NCBI GenBank assembly: GCA_028281025.1
Contig: JANQKR010000038.1
Location: forward strand, 44,638-108,637
Direction of reading: 5' to 3'
DNA: 64,000 nt
Origin: Croceivirga sp.
Lineage (GTDB): Bacteria > Bacteroidota > Bacteroidia > Flavobacteriales > Flavobacteriaceae
Shown here: positions 44,607-53,935 of the stretch, in pieces
Position numbering within the stretch: the stretch's first letter is position 1
Layout of the letters: every line of letters begins with the position of its first letter
Made by a program: the position numbers and the translations under genes
Notes under the pieces: generated by a model
Told to the model about the DNA's origin: nothing
Databases searched by the model: none
What the model saw: only the letters and a program-made list of their open reading frames with translations

Positions 44607-46817
44607 CTAAAACTGCTTTAAAAACGTAACCTTACTTATGGTCTGGGTACTTCGTTGCACGGGGTCAAACATATCCGTTTGGGTATCATTAAAAACGATA
44701 TAAATGAACGATAGGGGCATATATTCCCAACTGAACCTGATGTTCCAACGGCCCTGTTCATCAAAGCTGTTGTATTGGTAGAAAGTGGATAACTGTACCC
44801 TTGGATTTAAGGCCAATCGCAAACTTCCCGTATATAGATCCGTATTGAGATCCTCAGAGAGCATTCCAACGCCGTTAATATTGTTATGCTCATAATCTGC
44901 GGTAAGGGAAACATGGGGTAGGGGCGCATAACGTAAGCCCGCAATTACCGTATTTCGGGTGCCGTTGTAAAAATTTCCGAAGTCAAACCGAATGGAACCC
45001 GATAGCTTCTTGGACCTGTCGGAATTATATCTGACCAAATACCGCGTGTAACTGTAATCCCCCTCTTCAATTTCCAGGCCCAAGGGAGCAAAATCAAAAT
45101 TGATGTTTTGCCAAGTAGGAGTGAAGGAGGCCTCAAGAAAACTATTGTCCTTAAACCAGGTATATATGGGAAAAATATATAGGTTGGACTGTTGAAAATT
45201 TCCAAAATCCTCAAAATCATGAAAGTAGTTAAAGAAAACTCCAGGATCCCAGCGCCGTACAAAAGGAAGCCATTTGGGTCTTACAATCGCATAGCCTCCG
45301 GGACTGTGGAGCACCACATCCTTTTGGAATACAAATCCCATACCTGGGGTGTAATCGGCACTGACAATATCGGAGATATACCCCAAGTAATACTTATTGG
45401 TCGTTGATGTTGCCACCAATCTTCCCGCAAAACCGGTATCTCCGGTTTCACTATCCAATGATGTTGATAATAGATAGGTCAACGTGATATCCGGTTTTGG
45501 ACGAATCAATCCATCAACCGAAATGGTGGTATTGTTTTGATTTTCCAGCCCCAAATCCCCGAACGAATCATCCAATCGATAAGTGACCATGGCCCCAATA
45601 TTGTTTTCCTTACCATAGTTTTGGGTATAACGGGCCACACCAAACGTGCTGCCAGGGCTATCATCGGTTTCCCTTTGCCGGACTGCCAAGGCCGCAATGG
45701 TGCGATTTTCATTGCGATCGGTATAGCGTACTCCGGCATCCAGCGGGGCCGGAGCTGCGTTGAACGCATTCGAAAGACCAATGGTACGACTAAAGAAAGG
45801 CCTTACCCGGGAGTTGCCTCCACCGGCCCAAATACCGGAATTTTCCAAAAAGAACTGTCTGCGTTCGGGAAAGAAGATGTTGAAGCGTTCCAAGTTATTC
45901 ACTGCCCTATCCACATCGGCCTGGGCAAAATCAGTATTGATGGTCAAATCGAGAACGGCATTGGGACTAATGGCCCATTTCACGTCACCCCCTACTTTTG
46001 GCTCGTTTAAACGATCCGTTAGGACACTCCCTTCCTTGTTTTCATCATACTGGTACAGTGCGTAAGGTTCTATACGAATATTGGCGGAAGGTGGCGGCAC
46101 CTCCAGACCCGTAAGTTTGGCGGCATAAATCATCCGGTTTTCCGAAAACGATTGGGGTATGGCCGGAAAAACTGTTTTTTCAAAGTCCTTGCGGGCCAAT
46201 CGAAAGAACGTAATTCCCCATTCCACCGGAACACCTTCCATGGGTTTGTCATATCGAATTGATTTGAAGGGAATGGCAAATTCCGCATAATACCCCTTAT
46301 CCGTTCTTTGGGTACGTACACGCCATAAAGCGTTCCAATCCTCATCCCTGTTGTTGTCATTAAAATTCTGAACGTCTTGTTGGTTCCCATACGGGGTTGT
46401 TTGAAAGGAAACGGCGTATTGTTTGGTGTTTTGGGCGTCGATTTGGATTCCAAAGACATCATTTTCGAGCCCATTGAAATCCCTGCTTAAATCCTGCATT
46501 CGGATGCCTTTTTTGCCTAGGGAATCCCGTGCAAACACTCCAAAATAAAGGTTTTTATCATCATACAGAATACGCACTTCGGTCGGATTTTTAATGGTAC
46601 CACCTTGAACCGGTTCCACGCGAAAGAAATTCGTGACGGGTTCCGCTGCATCCCAATCCGATTCATCCAATCGTCCGTCCACCGTAATCACACCTTTGGT
46701 TTTGAAGGCGCTAATGGTTACCGGTGTTTCCGGAGGGGGAAAATTGTCGGTTTCCCTTTCTTGTGCCCGTATAAAAACACCAATTAACAAAAAGATGAAA
46801 AAGAATGGCCCTTTCAT
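44607..46817 (-). CDS. DUF5916 protein with CBM9-like N-terminal domain
   Basis: 736 residues with signal peptide ending near IRAQ. Residues of about 30-220 are a CBM9-like beta-sandwich (ITVDGRLDESDWDAAEPVTNF, VRILYDDKNLYFGVFA), followed by the DUF5916 region, an outer-membrane beta-barrel-like domain (FFPERRQFFLENSGIW, RVRPFFSRTIGL, many alternating strands, final Phe). Common in Bacteroidota; function unknown, possibly uptake or envelope binding. It follows the second DUF3526 permease by one base, so it belongs to the ABC operon. Confidence 0.88.
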   Translation of the reverse strand: MKGPFFFIFLLIGVFIRAQERETDNFPPPETPVTISAFKTKGVITVDGRLDESDWDAAEPVTNFFRVEPVQGGTIKNPTEVRILYDDKNLYFGVFARDSLGKKGIRMQDLSRDFNGLENDVFGIQIDAQNTKQYAVSFQTTPYGNQQDVQNFNDNNRDEDWNALWRVRTQRTDKGYYAEFAIPFKSIRYDKPMEGVPVEWGITFFRLARKDFEKTVFPAIPQSFSENRMIYAAKLTGLEVPPPSANIRIEPYALYQYDENKEGSVLTDRLNEPKVGGDVKWAISPNAVLDLTINTDFAQADVDRAVNNLERFNIFFPERRQFFLENSGIWAGGGNSRVRPFFSRTIGLSNAFNAAPAPLDAGVRYTDRNENRTIAALAVRQRETDDSPGSTFGVARYTQNYGKENNIGAMVTYRLDDSFGDLGLENQNNTTISVDGLIRPKPDITLTYLLSTSLDSETGDTGFAGRLVATSTTNKYYLGYISDIVSADYTPGMGFVFQKDVVLHSPGGYAIVRPKWLPFVRRWDPGVFFNYFHDFEDFGNFQQSNLYIFPIYTWFKDNSFLEASFTPTWQNINFDFAPLGLEIEEGDYSYTRYLVRYNSDRSKKLSGSIRFDFGNFYNGTRNTVIAGLRYAPLPHVSLTADYEHNNINGVGMLSEDLNTDLYTGSLRLALNPRVQLSTFYQYNSFDEQGRWNIRFSWEYMPLSFIYIVFNDTQTDMFDPVQRSTQTISKVTFLKQF

Positions 46818-46818
46818 T

Positions 46819-48255
46819 TTATCCCTGGTTTAAAATGCCCATATCCTTGGTGTTCCTGGAAACCAAAAATCCCAGGCCAAACAATCCGACAGCCATGCCC
46901 AAAAGTAGGAGTATGGCGCTTAGCCTACTTTGGCTTTTTTGGATGTAGGTAAAACTGGGCAAATTGGGATAATCCTTTTGCGAAAAGTTTTGATTGTTGT
47001 ACAAAAAGGGCATAAAATGTTCCCGCCAAGTTCCGGCAAAGGCTACCACCTGCTTTCTAAAGTTTTCGTAATCCTGGGTGGAAGTACCGGCCATATGGTT
47101 CAGGGATTCCTGTGCTATAATGGCTGGGGAGATCCATTTGAAACGACCTATCCAATGTTGCTGTTTTTGTAATTGTTCCTCATAAGCGCTTACCACTGGG
47201 GACAGTTCTTCCTTGACCAATTTTTGGGAAGCCATATAGCGATGGTAGAACCCCCTGGACTGGGTGGTGTCATTTATGGCATACTCGGGATGGTCCCTTA
47301 GGAAATTGTCCAATATCTCATCCTGTTTTTTGGTGACCTCTGCCTTTAAACTCCGCATTTCATTAATCATCAAGGTACGTGAGGGCATGGGATAGATCGT
47401 ATTGCCCAATTGGTTCAATACCGAGGGGACCAACAACACAAAAACTACCCACAGGCCAAGCATGGCAACGGCATTTTTGGCCGAGCTTCCTACCCATAGG
47501 TTTACCAAAAACGCCAAGGCAAACCAAAAGAGCATATACACCAGAATAAGACCCAAAAGCCCAAAAAAGAGAGGCATCCCAGTAAAAGGATTGAGGCCCA
47601 AAGTGAGAAAAACAATAATCAACGCAGCAATGACCAATACCGATAGCCAGAAAAAACGTAACCCCAGTTTTTGGAGCACCCAGTTTTGGATACCTATGGG
47701 CTGTGCGGCCAAGAGTCGGAGCGAACCGCTCTCCTTTTCGGAGGAAAGTACATTGTAGGAAAAAGCAATGATGAGCAAGGGAAGGAGGTAAATGATGACA
47801 AAGGCCAAATCGAAACTTCCAAATAGCAGTTGCACGGGACTGGTCATCTCGGCAAAGTTGAGGGCAACATCGTCCCCGGATACCGTAGGTTTTACGTAGT
47901 GGGTAAACAAATCTGCCTGCCCTGTGGAAACAAAGGACATGGATTGGGGTTCCATGGCCGCTACCCTTGGATGGTAGTTGCCCACTGCCATGGGACTGGT
48001 AGGGATGGTCCATCGAGAAGCGCTTACTTCCATGCCCCGTTCCACCGAGTCCAGGAGTTTCAACATCATCGCATCATTTTCCTTCACTTCTTCCTGGGCC
48101 GCGGCGATATCGTTTTTGCGCTTTTCCACTTTTTGCATGCCATTGTAGACGGAAAACCCAAAGAGCAATAATAGTACAATGCTCAACAGTTGGATCCAAC
48201 GACTGCGCAGCAACAGTTTTAATTCGTATTTAAAATTGTACGATAACATGGTCAA
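46819..48255 (-). CDS. ABC-2-type permease, DUF3526 (NosY-like) 2
   Basis: 478 residues: one N-terminal membrane segment, a periplasmic loop to about residue 155, then five further segments (FVIIYLLPLLIIAFSYNVLSSEKESGSLRLLAAQPI is the ABC-2 coupling region), a long soluble stretch with helices and a last membrane segment. This is the DUF3526/NosY-like architecture. Its ATG overlaps the stop of the preceding permease gene (48252-48255). The pair with the ATPase at 49655 forms a complete transporter. Confidence 0.85.
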   Translation of the reverse strand: MTMLSYNFKYELKLLLRSRWIQLLSIVLLLLFGFSVYNGMQKVEKRKNDIAAAQEEVKENDAMMLKLLDSVERGMEVSASRWTIPTSPMAVGNYHPRVAAMEPQSMSFVSTGQADLFTHYVKPTVSGDDVALNFAEMTSPVQLLFGSFDLAFVIIYLLPLLIIAFSYNVLSSEKESGSLRLLAAQPIGIQNWVLQKLGLRFFWLSVLVIAALIIVFLTLGLNPFTGMPLFFGLLGLILVYMLFWFALAFLVNLWVGSSAKNAVAMLGLWVVFVLLVPSVLNQLGNTIYPMPSRTLMINEMRSLKAEVTKKQDEILDNFLRDHPEYAINDTTQSRGFYHRYMASQKLVKEELSPVVSAYEEQLQKQQHWIGRFKWISPAIIAQESLNHMAGTSTQDYENFRKQVVAFAGTWREHFMPFLYNNQNFSQKDYPNLPSFTYIQKSQSRLSAILLLLGMAVGLFGLGFLVSRNTKDMGILNQG

Positions 48256-49658
48256 ATGGTTTTAGAGGTGAATAACAAAAGTCCAAAAGAGGCCAACAAC
48301 CAAATGCCCAGAATCCCAAGGTTGGAACTATTTCTGGAAAGAATGGTATTCAATTCGGGCGGACTATACTCGAAGGCAGGTAATTCTTTCCATGTGGTGG
48401 CATCGGCCCGATAGCTCCATTCGCCATAAGATGAGTTTACGGCAAAATTGTCGTTCAAAAATTTTTGGGTGGCGATGCGGTATGTTTCCGCGGCATCCGC
48501 AAAATCCCAATGCGTGTCGTAGTCGGTATGGGCAATGGCCATACTCAAAAAACGAGTGGGCAAATAGGGTGAAATGGCTGCCAAGCCCTTATATACCCTC
48601 GACTGTTGCGTATACTGTTCTTTTAGGTAATTGTAATGCTTAAAATAGACCTCTGCCTGGTGTTCCTCACCCTTTTGCATACGATAGCCATCAAAATTAA
48701 AGGGCAATTGGTGGAGGCTGTCCACACCGTATTTCTTTAAAACCTGTTCTTCCAGTAGTTTGGCCTCCTTGCTCCAGGGATTATGGCCATCCAGCCCCTC
48801 TTTTTTGTCCTTGAGGACATTGGCCGCAAATTCCTGTCGGGTGGGATAAGGATGTTTGGTTTCTGCAATATTACTGGCGGCCTTTGGTGCGGCCAGACAT
48901 GCAATGATCCAAACGCATAGGGATACCACAAGGGAAATCCCTGATTTCTTTGTTCGGGACGAAATCAGTAAAACAATATTGATGAAGATGATGTAATACG
49001 CGATGTAAACCAGAAATAACATCAGTAAGGAATTCCAACGAAAGACCCCAAAATCCGAAAGGTTGCCCAATAATACCCCTGCCAATAGGAATACTACGGC
49101 CGTAATGCCAAAAATGGGCAAGAAAAGTGCTGCCCACTTTCCCATTACCCATTTCCAACCGGATATTCCCTGGCTCTTTAACAAGGTTAGGGTTCCCATC
49201 TCCCGTTCTTTGGTAAAACTGTTATATCCCAAGAGAATAATGAGTAAGGGTATAATAAAGAGTAGGATAAAGTCTGGGGTCAGATCCCCAAAACGGGCCA
49301 ATCCCGTTTGGTCTGCAGCTGCACTGAACTGGGCCTCATTTCGTTTGTGGGCCTCCAGGAATATGGAGGTGCCCGCATATTTGTCCACACCTTGATCTAC
49401 CAGGGACAGTGGATATTTCGGTTTAAAGGCGTAAGTACCGTAATGTGCTGCGGAATGGGGATTCTTTTCGCCCTGATTGTCCCAAATGCCACGTTCGGCC
49501 GTTTTGGCCACTGCGTACTGTTCATTTACATTTTGGTAGTGCCGTGCACTGATCCATACGGCGACCCCCAATAGCGAAAGGACAATAATCACGGCAATGC
49601 GCACACGTCCATCGCGCAGCAATTCCTTGGTTTCTTTGAGAAAGGTTTTCGAAATCAT
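48252..49658 (-). CDS. ABC-2-type permease, DUF3526 (NosY-like) 1
   Basis: 468 residues with the same architecture as its neighbour: N-terminal membrane segment, a large periplasmic loop, ABC-2 core (IPLLIILLGYNSFTKEREMGTL) and C-terminal soluble/TM region. The two permeases are divergent paralogues and probably form a heterodimer. The ATG shares ATGA with the ATPase stop (49655-49658). The periplasmic loop includes His residues (HYQNVNE, HSAAHYGTY) that might contact metal, by inference. Confidence 0.87.
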   Translation of the reverse strand: MISKTFLKETKELLRDGRVRIAVIIVLSLLGVAVWISARHYQNVNEQYAVAKTAERGIWDNQGEKNPHSAAHYGTYAFKPKYPLSLVDQGVDKYAGTSIFLEAHKRNEAQFSAAADQTGLARFGDLTPDFILLFIIPLLIILLGYNSFTKEREMGTLTLLKSQGISGWKWVMGKWAALFLPIFGITAVVFLLAGVLLGNLSDFGVFRWNSLLMLFLVYIAYYIIFINIVLLISSRTKKSGISLVVSLCVWIIACLAAPKAASNIAETKHPYPTRQEFAANVLKDKKEGLDGHNPWSKEAKLLEEQVLKKYGVDSLHQLPFNFDGYRMQKGEEHQAEVYFKHYNYLKEQYTQQSRVYKGLAAISPYLPTRFLSMAIAHTDYDTHWDFADAAETYRIATQKFLNDNFAVNSSYGEWSYRADATTWKELPAFEYSPPELNTILSRNSSNLGILGIWLLASFGLLLFTSKTI

Positions 49659-50371
49659 GGCACCAGTTCTTTATATTCCATAGTGTTGAGATAGGCCTTT
49701 TCCAGTTCGGGAAGGGAAATATTATCGGCAATAAACTGTTGTTTCAATTGGCCGTCTTTCATAATACCGATATGGGTGGCCACTTCCTTTGCCCGAAATA
49801 GGTCGTGTGTTGCCATGAGTGTGGCAACTCCCCTGGAACGCAGTTTTTGAAGAAGTAGCCCAAATTCATTGCTGGCTTTTGGATCCAACCCAGAGGTAGG
49901 TTCGTCCAATAGCAATACTTTGGCATCCTTGGCCAACGCAATGGCGATGCCCACCTTTTGTCGCATTCCCTTTGAAAAAGTGGATATCCGGTTTTCAAAG
50001 GCTTCCTGCTCCAGACCGGCTTCTTCAAGAACTATTTTTAAATCTGACTTTGACAAGGTCTTTCCCGCGATTCCAGAAAAATAGTCCAGGTTTTCCAAGG
50101 CGGTCAGGTTGGGATACAACATCAGGTTTTCCGGGATATAGGCCAAAAACTGCTTGGTGGCCTTACTGTTTTCCTGCACATCCAATTGGTTGATAAAGGC
50201 ACTGCCGGAACTTGGGGGGATAAACCCCAAGAGCAAATTGATGGTAGTGGTCTTACCTGCACCATTGGCCCCTAAAAGGCAATAGATTTCACCTTCCTTA
50301 ACCTCGAGGTTGAGGTGATCCAAGGCGGTGTTCCCGCCATATTGTTTTGTAAGGTTGTTTGTTATAATCAT
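49655..50371 (-). CDS. ABC transporter ATP-binding protein, NosF-like
   Basis: 238 residues with Walker A GANGAGKTTT (about 35-44), signature FSKGMRQKVGIA and Walker B VLLLDEPTSGLDP, the ABC-2-exporter class (NosF/CcmA-like). It is the first gene of a probable operon (ATPase, two DUF3526 permeases, DUF5916, racemase-like, hydrolase) that follows the TonB receptor region on the same strand. NosDFY-type transporters load metal or sulfur into periplasmic enzymes, which would fit the metal-type genes upstream. An inverted repeat lies 41 bases before the ATG. Confidence 0.88.
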   Translation of the reverse strand: MIITNNLTKQYGGNTALDHLNLEVKEGEIYCLLGANGAGKTTTINLLLGFIPPSSGSAFINQLDVQENSKATKQFLAYIPENLMLYPNLTALENLDYFSGIAGKTLSKSDLKIVLEEAGLEQEAFENRISTFSKGMRQKVGIAIALAKDAKVLLLDEPTSGLDPKASNEFGLLLQKLRSRGVATLMATHDLFRAKEVATHIGIMKDGQLKQQFIADNISLPELEKAYLNTMEYKELVP

Positions 50372-50411
50372 GATTTTGGAAATTTAAATACTACATTACA
50401 CCACGCATGGA

Positions 50412-50432
50412 GTAATCCTATTGTTGGATTAC
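50412..50432. promoter_or_regulatory. inverted repeat upstream of the NosF-like operon
   Basis: GTAATCC and GGATTAC, perfect 7-bp arms with a 7-base spacer, in the 116-base gap before the ATPase gene. Could be an operator for an unlinked regulator or a weak hairpin; no repressor gene adjoins. It does not match the candidate Zur sites. Confidence 0.35.
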
Positions 50433-50487
50433 ACATTTTGGTGCATCTGGGTTCAAGGGCTTCGCCTTGATGGAGTGTATACTACCT

Positions 50488-50817
50488 TTAAAGTGGGATA
50501 GGGGGATCCCTAAGGGAATGGGGCCCTTCAATTACGGCCTCAAATGAATAGGTGCCGGCATGTATAACAAGAAAAGTGGGTACCACGATTGGCAGTATAA
50601 TTGGGAGAAGCCAGAGGTACGCCGCTTGCCCCAATAATTTGGCGCATAGTTCGCAGTTGAAAGCAGTATCGCGGAGTTGGGTATTGTTATCGGCACCCTC
50701 AATATGGGGATGCGATATGTGGGAAGTGAAGACATGGATGGTATGGTATGACAACTGTACCAGTAGTGCCGTTGCCAACAGTATTCCAAACCACTTTTTT
50801 GTCTTGTTGCCTCTCAT
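50488..50817 (-). CDS. small membrane protein with His cluster and CELC motif 1
   Basis: 109 residues: signal-like or TM segment (about 9-25), then His25, His28, His33, His36 and His38, then Asn-Cys-Glu-Leu-Cys (CELC at 55-58), a second membrane segment at about 66-88, and a C-terminal RDPP tail. Layout and motifs match a second small protein on the far side of the TonB receptor gene (53936-54241). Reminiscent of DUF2946-like proteins seen beside metal-type TonB receptors. A hairpin terminator separates it from the lipoprotein gene upstream. Confidence 0.7.
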   Translation of the reverse strand: MRGNKTKKWFGILLATALLVQLSYHTIHVFTSHISHPHIEGADNNTQLRDTAFNCELCAKLLGQAAYLWLLPIILPIVVPTFLVIHAGTYSFEAVIEGPHSLRDPPIPL

Positions 50818-50820
50818 GGG

Positions 50821-50852
50821 AAAAAGGGAGTGGAATACACTATTCCACTCCC
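50821..50852 (-). terminator. intrinsic terminator after the lipoprotein gene
   Basis: Arms GGGAGTGGAATA and TATTCCACTCCC (12 bp, perfect) around a 3-base loop; read on the minus strand the stem is followed by TTTTT. It lies 28 bases after the stop of the lipoprotein gene and directly before the small CELC protein gene, so transcription from the TonB-receptor unit probably ends or is attenuated here. Confidence 0.8.
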
Positions 50853-50880
50853 GTTAATATATTAACTTAGGAACCATCCA

Positions 50881-51477
50881 TTACTCGATGGTCAACGCAA
50901 AAGTTGCCGTAATATCGGTTTCCCCTCCGGCACCTGCCACCGTTCCATCATTGGGTTTGGTGGGTTCATGAAGCAATGTGACGTTCAATGTCCCAGTACT
51001 TGCAGCAGCAGTGGTCAAGGTAAAATCTATACCCACGGGATTGGTTGTGGTAAAATTCTCCCCAGTGGCCTCAGAGACATAGTCCGACTCATCATCGGCA
51101 TAGGCTGTTGTCACATTAAGGCCCCCACCAACAGCGAAGAAGAATTGGTGCTCATCGGCTTCGCCCTCAATTTCCTCATTTACCAGTTCCGCTGGGGATT
51201 CGGTAGTATTGAGCAGCACTATGGTACCATCATAGGTGGTGTCTGCCGCCAAATTCCCGGAAACAGTTAAATCCGGTTCTATGGGTCCATCGTCACCATC
51301 TGCATCAAAGGACACCAAAGTAATGGTCGTTCCACCACCTTGAGGGGTAAGTGTAACGGTCATTGTGGTGATGACTTCCTCTTCATTAACCTCTTCCGGT
51401 GTATCGTCATCATCTGAACATGATGTAAATAAGATTCCGGTTAAGGCAAGCATTGATAAGAATTTGATTGTTTTCAT
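50881..51477 (-). CDS. surface-type lipoprotein paired with the TonB receptor
   Basis: 198 residues with lipobox LFTSC (Cys20) followed by SDDDD, an acidic stretch that often directs lipoproteins to the cell surface in Bacteroidota. The mature part is acidic and beta-rich (TMTVTLTPQGGGTTITL, TLNVTLLHEP) with a Thr/Glu-rich loop (EEIEGEADEHQFFFAV). Starts 15 bases after the receptor gene; a co-acting substrate-binding lipoprotein is the simplest view, by analogy with SusC/D-like pairs, though it is not SusD. Family not named by me. Confidence 0.8.
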   Translation of the reverse strand: MKTIKFLSMLALTGILFTSCSDDDDTPEEVNEEEVITTMTVTLTPQGGGTTITLVSFDADGDDGPIEPDLTVSGNLAADTTYDGTIVLLNTTESPAELVNEEIEGEADEHQFFFAVGGGLNVTTAYADDESDYVSEATGENFTTTNPVGIDFTLTTAAASTGTLNVTLLHEPTKPNDGTVAGAGGETDITATFALTIE

Positions 51478-51492
51478 AACAAAAGATTAAGA

Positions 51493-53892
51493 TTAATAAT
51501 TGAGTTTTACTTGTAAAATGACATTTCTGCCCAAATCATCCGCAAAAAAGCGTTGACGGCTTAGATAGTCCCTAAATGACGTATCCATTATATTGTTGAT
51601 CCTCAGTGAGGTTGTTAATTCAGTAGTCTTTCCCAATTGGAAACCAACTTTGGATTGCAATCCCAAAAGATGGTACGCTTCCGGAGGGGTATTGATTTCC
51701 AAAAGCACCTCTTGTTGTTGTTCCGGGGAAAAAACCATGATATTATCGGGAAACTCGTTCTGCCGAAATACGTATTGGCTTTCCAGGGTCAGTTCAAAAT
51801 CGTTCCATTTCGCTTTCGAAAAAGTAATGCTGTTCCTCAAATTTGCAGCTGGAATATTAATTAGCGCAATATCATTTTCAACATCATTTCCTTTGACCAG
51901 GGAAAACTTGTGCTCACTTGTCCAATGGCTGGTCCAGTTGGCATAGGCCGAAAAATCAATGCCCAATAAACGCGCATCGGTCTGTCTGTATTCCCAAACT
52001 GGGAAGGCACCACGGATTGACAATTCCACTCCCGTGGGTTCCAATAGAATAAAGTCTTTTACCCAATTGGCATAGGGTTCCAATACAAAGCCCCAATGGG
52101 CAAAATCGCGCTCCAAAGAGGCCGTTATTTTATGTGATGTTTCGTTGCCAATACGTAAGTCACCGAGCTCAATTCTGGCGGCAGAATGATGCAGGCCATC
52201 ACTGAACAGTTCCGCTGGATTGGGCGCTCGTTGGGCCAGGGCATAGTTCACTCGTATAAGGTATTCATCTTTTAGAATGAACTTCGCACCCAAAGTGGAA
52301 GAGATATTATGGTAGTCGAAAACAGGATTCACCAATAACTGCGTTCCCCTGTTCTCAACGATCAGGTCTTGAAAGTCACTATCATAACCCCGCTCTTCCC
52401 ATCGGGAGGTCAGGTAGAACTTTTGTGCATCAATTCTATTGAAATCGTAACGAATACCGGCCTCCAGGTGCAAGGAATTATCAAAGCGGTATTCGCCCGT
52501 GATAAACGTCCCAAAATCATATTTATCATAATCTGGAATCAACCGTCGCACACCGGTATCGGGATTGGCAAAATTCTCCTGATATCTCCCCAGTAAACCA
52601 AAATGGAGTTCCGCATTTTCTTTGGCATCCCATTTAAAATCGGAGGTCAGGGTATGGGTGGTCAATTCCAAATCCAATGAGGCCCTATCGTCACGGTCTC
52701 CCCTTCGGATATCAAATTCGAACCTTCGATTACTTTGAAAGTCGTATTGAAAATTCAGTCTGCCGAGCCCTTCAAATCGATGATAGAATTTGAACTTTCC
52801 CAGGTGATGGGTTACATCTTGTTTGGGGTTTAACAGATCGTAGGTAAAAGGTCTTATGAACAGGGGTTCACCACTGTTGATTGCCCTGATCAAATCATCA
52901 TTATTGCCAATGTGGGACGCGCGTAAAACGCCAATTTCAGCATTATAATAGGAGTACTTAACGTCCCAACCCCAAATGAATTGATGTTTCCCGAACTTTA
53001 AGGACGTTCCTATTTCCCTTACCCCGGTATTGGAAAGAATATAATCTGGTGCTTCGCGATCGCCCAAACGTTTGTATGACCCTTGGCCCCGGATAAAAAA
53101 ACCTCCTTCAAAAGCACGGATGAGTTCAGAGGAAATGCTGCCACCCCTGCCATTGCCAATCCCGTTAAGTAGTGTTTTTCCATATAGGGTATCCTTTTTG
53201 GGAACACGGGCCTGTTCCATAACTATAACCCCACCAATGGCATCACCACCGTACTGAAGTGCGGATGCCCCCTTGATTACGGATATGGTCCCTGCTGAAT
53301 TGATATCGATATTGGGCGCATGCTCGTCACCCCATTCCATATCCTGCATACGTACACCATCATTCAAAATCAAAACCCTGCTGCCGTTGAGTCCATGGAT
53401 AATGGGCTTCACTATGTTCGCCCCGGTATTTAAGGACGAAATACCGGTGAGTTCCTTAAGGGCATCACCCAAACTGGCTGCACTGTAGATTTCCAAAGTT
53501 TCCAATTTCAACGATTCCTCCAGTGCGGAATTGGTCTTTTTACGTACGACATCACCAACAACGTTTACTTCTTCCAGTTCTTCCAAATGATGTTCCAATT
53601 TGATTTCCAAAGTGGTGTCGCCATTTATGGTCACTGGAATAATGAGGGTTTCGCAAGCCGGATGGGTCACTTGCAATTCATAGTTACCGTTACAAATACC
53701 AGTAAAAGCAAAACTGCCGTTAGTAGTGCTGTAGGTTTGGGTCTGTGTTCCAATGATTAGGATGGAAGCTCCCTCCAGAACGGTTTTATCATGGTAATCC
53801 ACTACCGTACCTGTTAAACGGGCTTCGCAGTTTTGTGCAACGATATGTGTTAGAGTGCTGAAAAACAGCATATTGATTAATAAAGTCCTCAT
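51493..53892 (-). CDS. TonB-dependent receptor, ZnuD-like
   Basis: 799 residues from the ATG at 53892 (signal MRTLLINMLFFSTLTHIVAQ; a longer frame reaches 53922). Domains: carboxypeptidase-regulatory-like (about 24-105), plug (about 130-250; IHGLNGSRVLILNDGVRMQD, then WGDEHAP) and a 22-strand barrel with a C-terminal aromatic (VKLNY). The DEHAP segment and the barrel motif HHSAARIELGDLRIGNE resemble the zinc receptor ZnuD and its relatives. With two His/CELC proteins and a NosF-like ABC, a metal, probably zinc or copper, is the likely substrate, by inference. Confidence 0.88.
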   Translation of the reverse strand: MRTLLINMLFFSTLTHIVAQNCEARLTGTVVDYHDKTVLEGASILIIGTQTQTYSTTNGSFAFTGICNGNYELQVTHPACETLIIPVTINGDTTLEIKLEHHLEELEEVNVVGDVVRKKTNSALEESLKLETLEIYSAASLGDALKELTGISSLNTGANIVKPIIHGLNGSRVLILNDGVRMQDMEWGDEHAPNIDINSAGTISVIKGASALQYGGDAIGGVIVMEQARVPKKDTLYGKTLLNGIGNGRGGSISSELIRAFEGGFFIRGQGSYKRLGDREAPDYILSNTGVREIGTSLKFGKHQFIWGWDVKYSYYNAEIGVLRASHIGNNDDLIRAINSGEPLFIRPFTYDLLNPKQDVTHHLGKFKFYHRFEGLGRLNFQYDFQSNRRFEFDIRRGDRDDRASLDLELTTHTLTSDFKWDAKENAELHFGLLGRYQENFANPDTGVRRLIPDYDKYDFGTFITGEYRFDNSLHLEAGIRYDFNRIDAQKFYLTSRWEERGYDSDFQDLIVENRGTQLLVNPVFDYHNISSTLGAKFILKDEYLIRVNYALAQRAPNPAELFSDGLHHSAARIELGDLRIGNETSHKITASLERDFAHWGFVLEPYANWVKDFILLEPTGVELSIRGAFPVWEYRQTDARLLGIDFSAYANWTSHWTSEHKFSLVKGNDVENDIALINIPAANLRNSITFSKAKWNDFELTLESQYVFRQNEFPDNIMVFSPEQQQEVLLEINTPPEAYHLLGLQSKVGFQLGKTTELTTSLRINNIMDTSFRDYLSRQRFFADDLGRNVILQVKLNY

Positions 53893-53935
53893 GTAACTAA
53901 TTTGCAATCCCCTTATGGGCAAGGTATGGTTCTAT

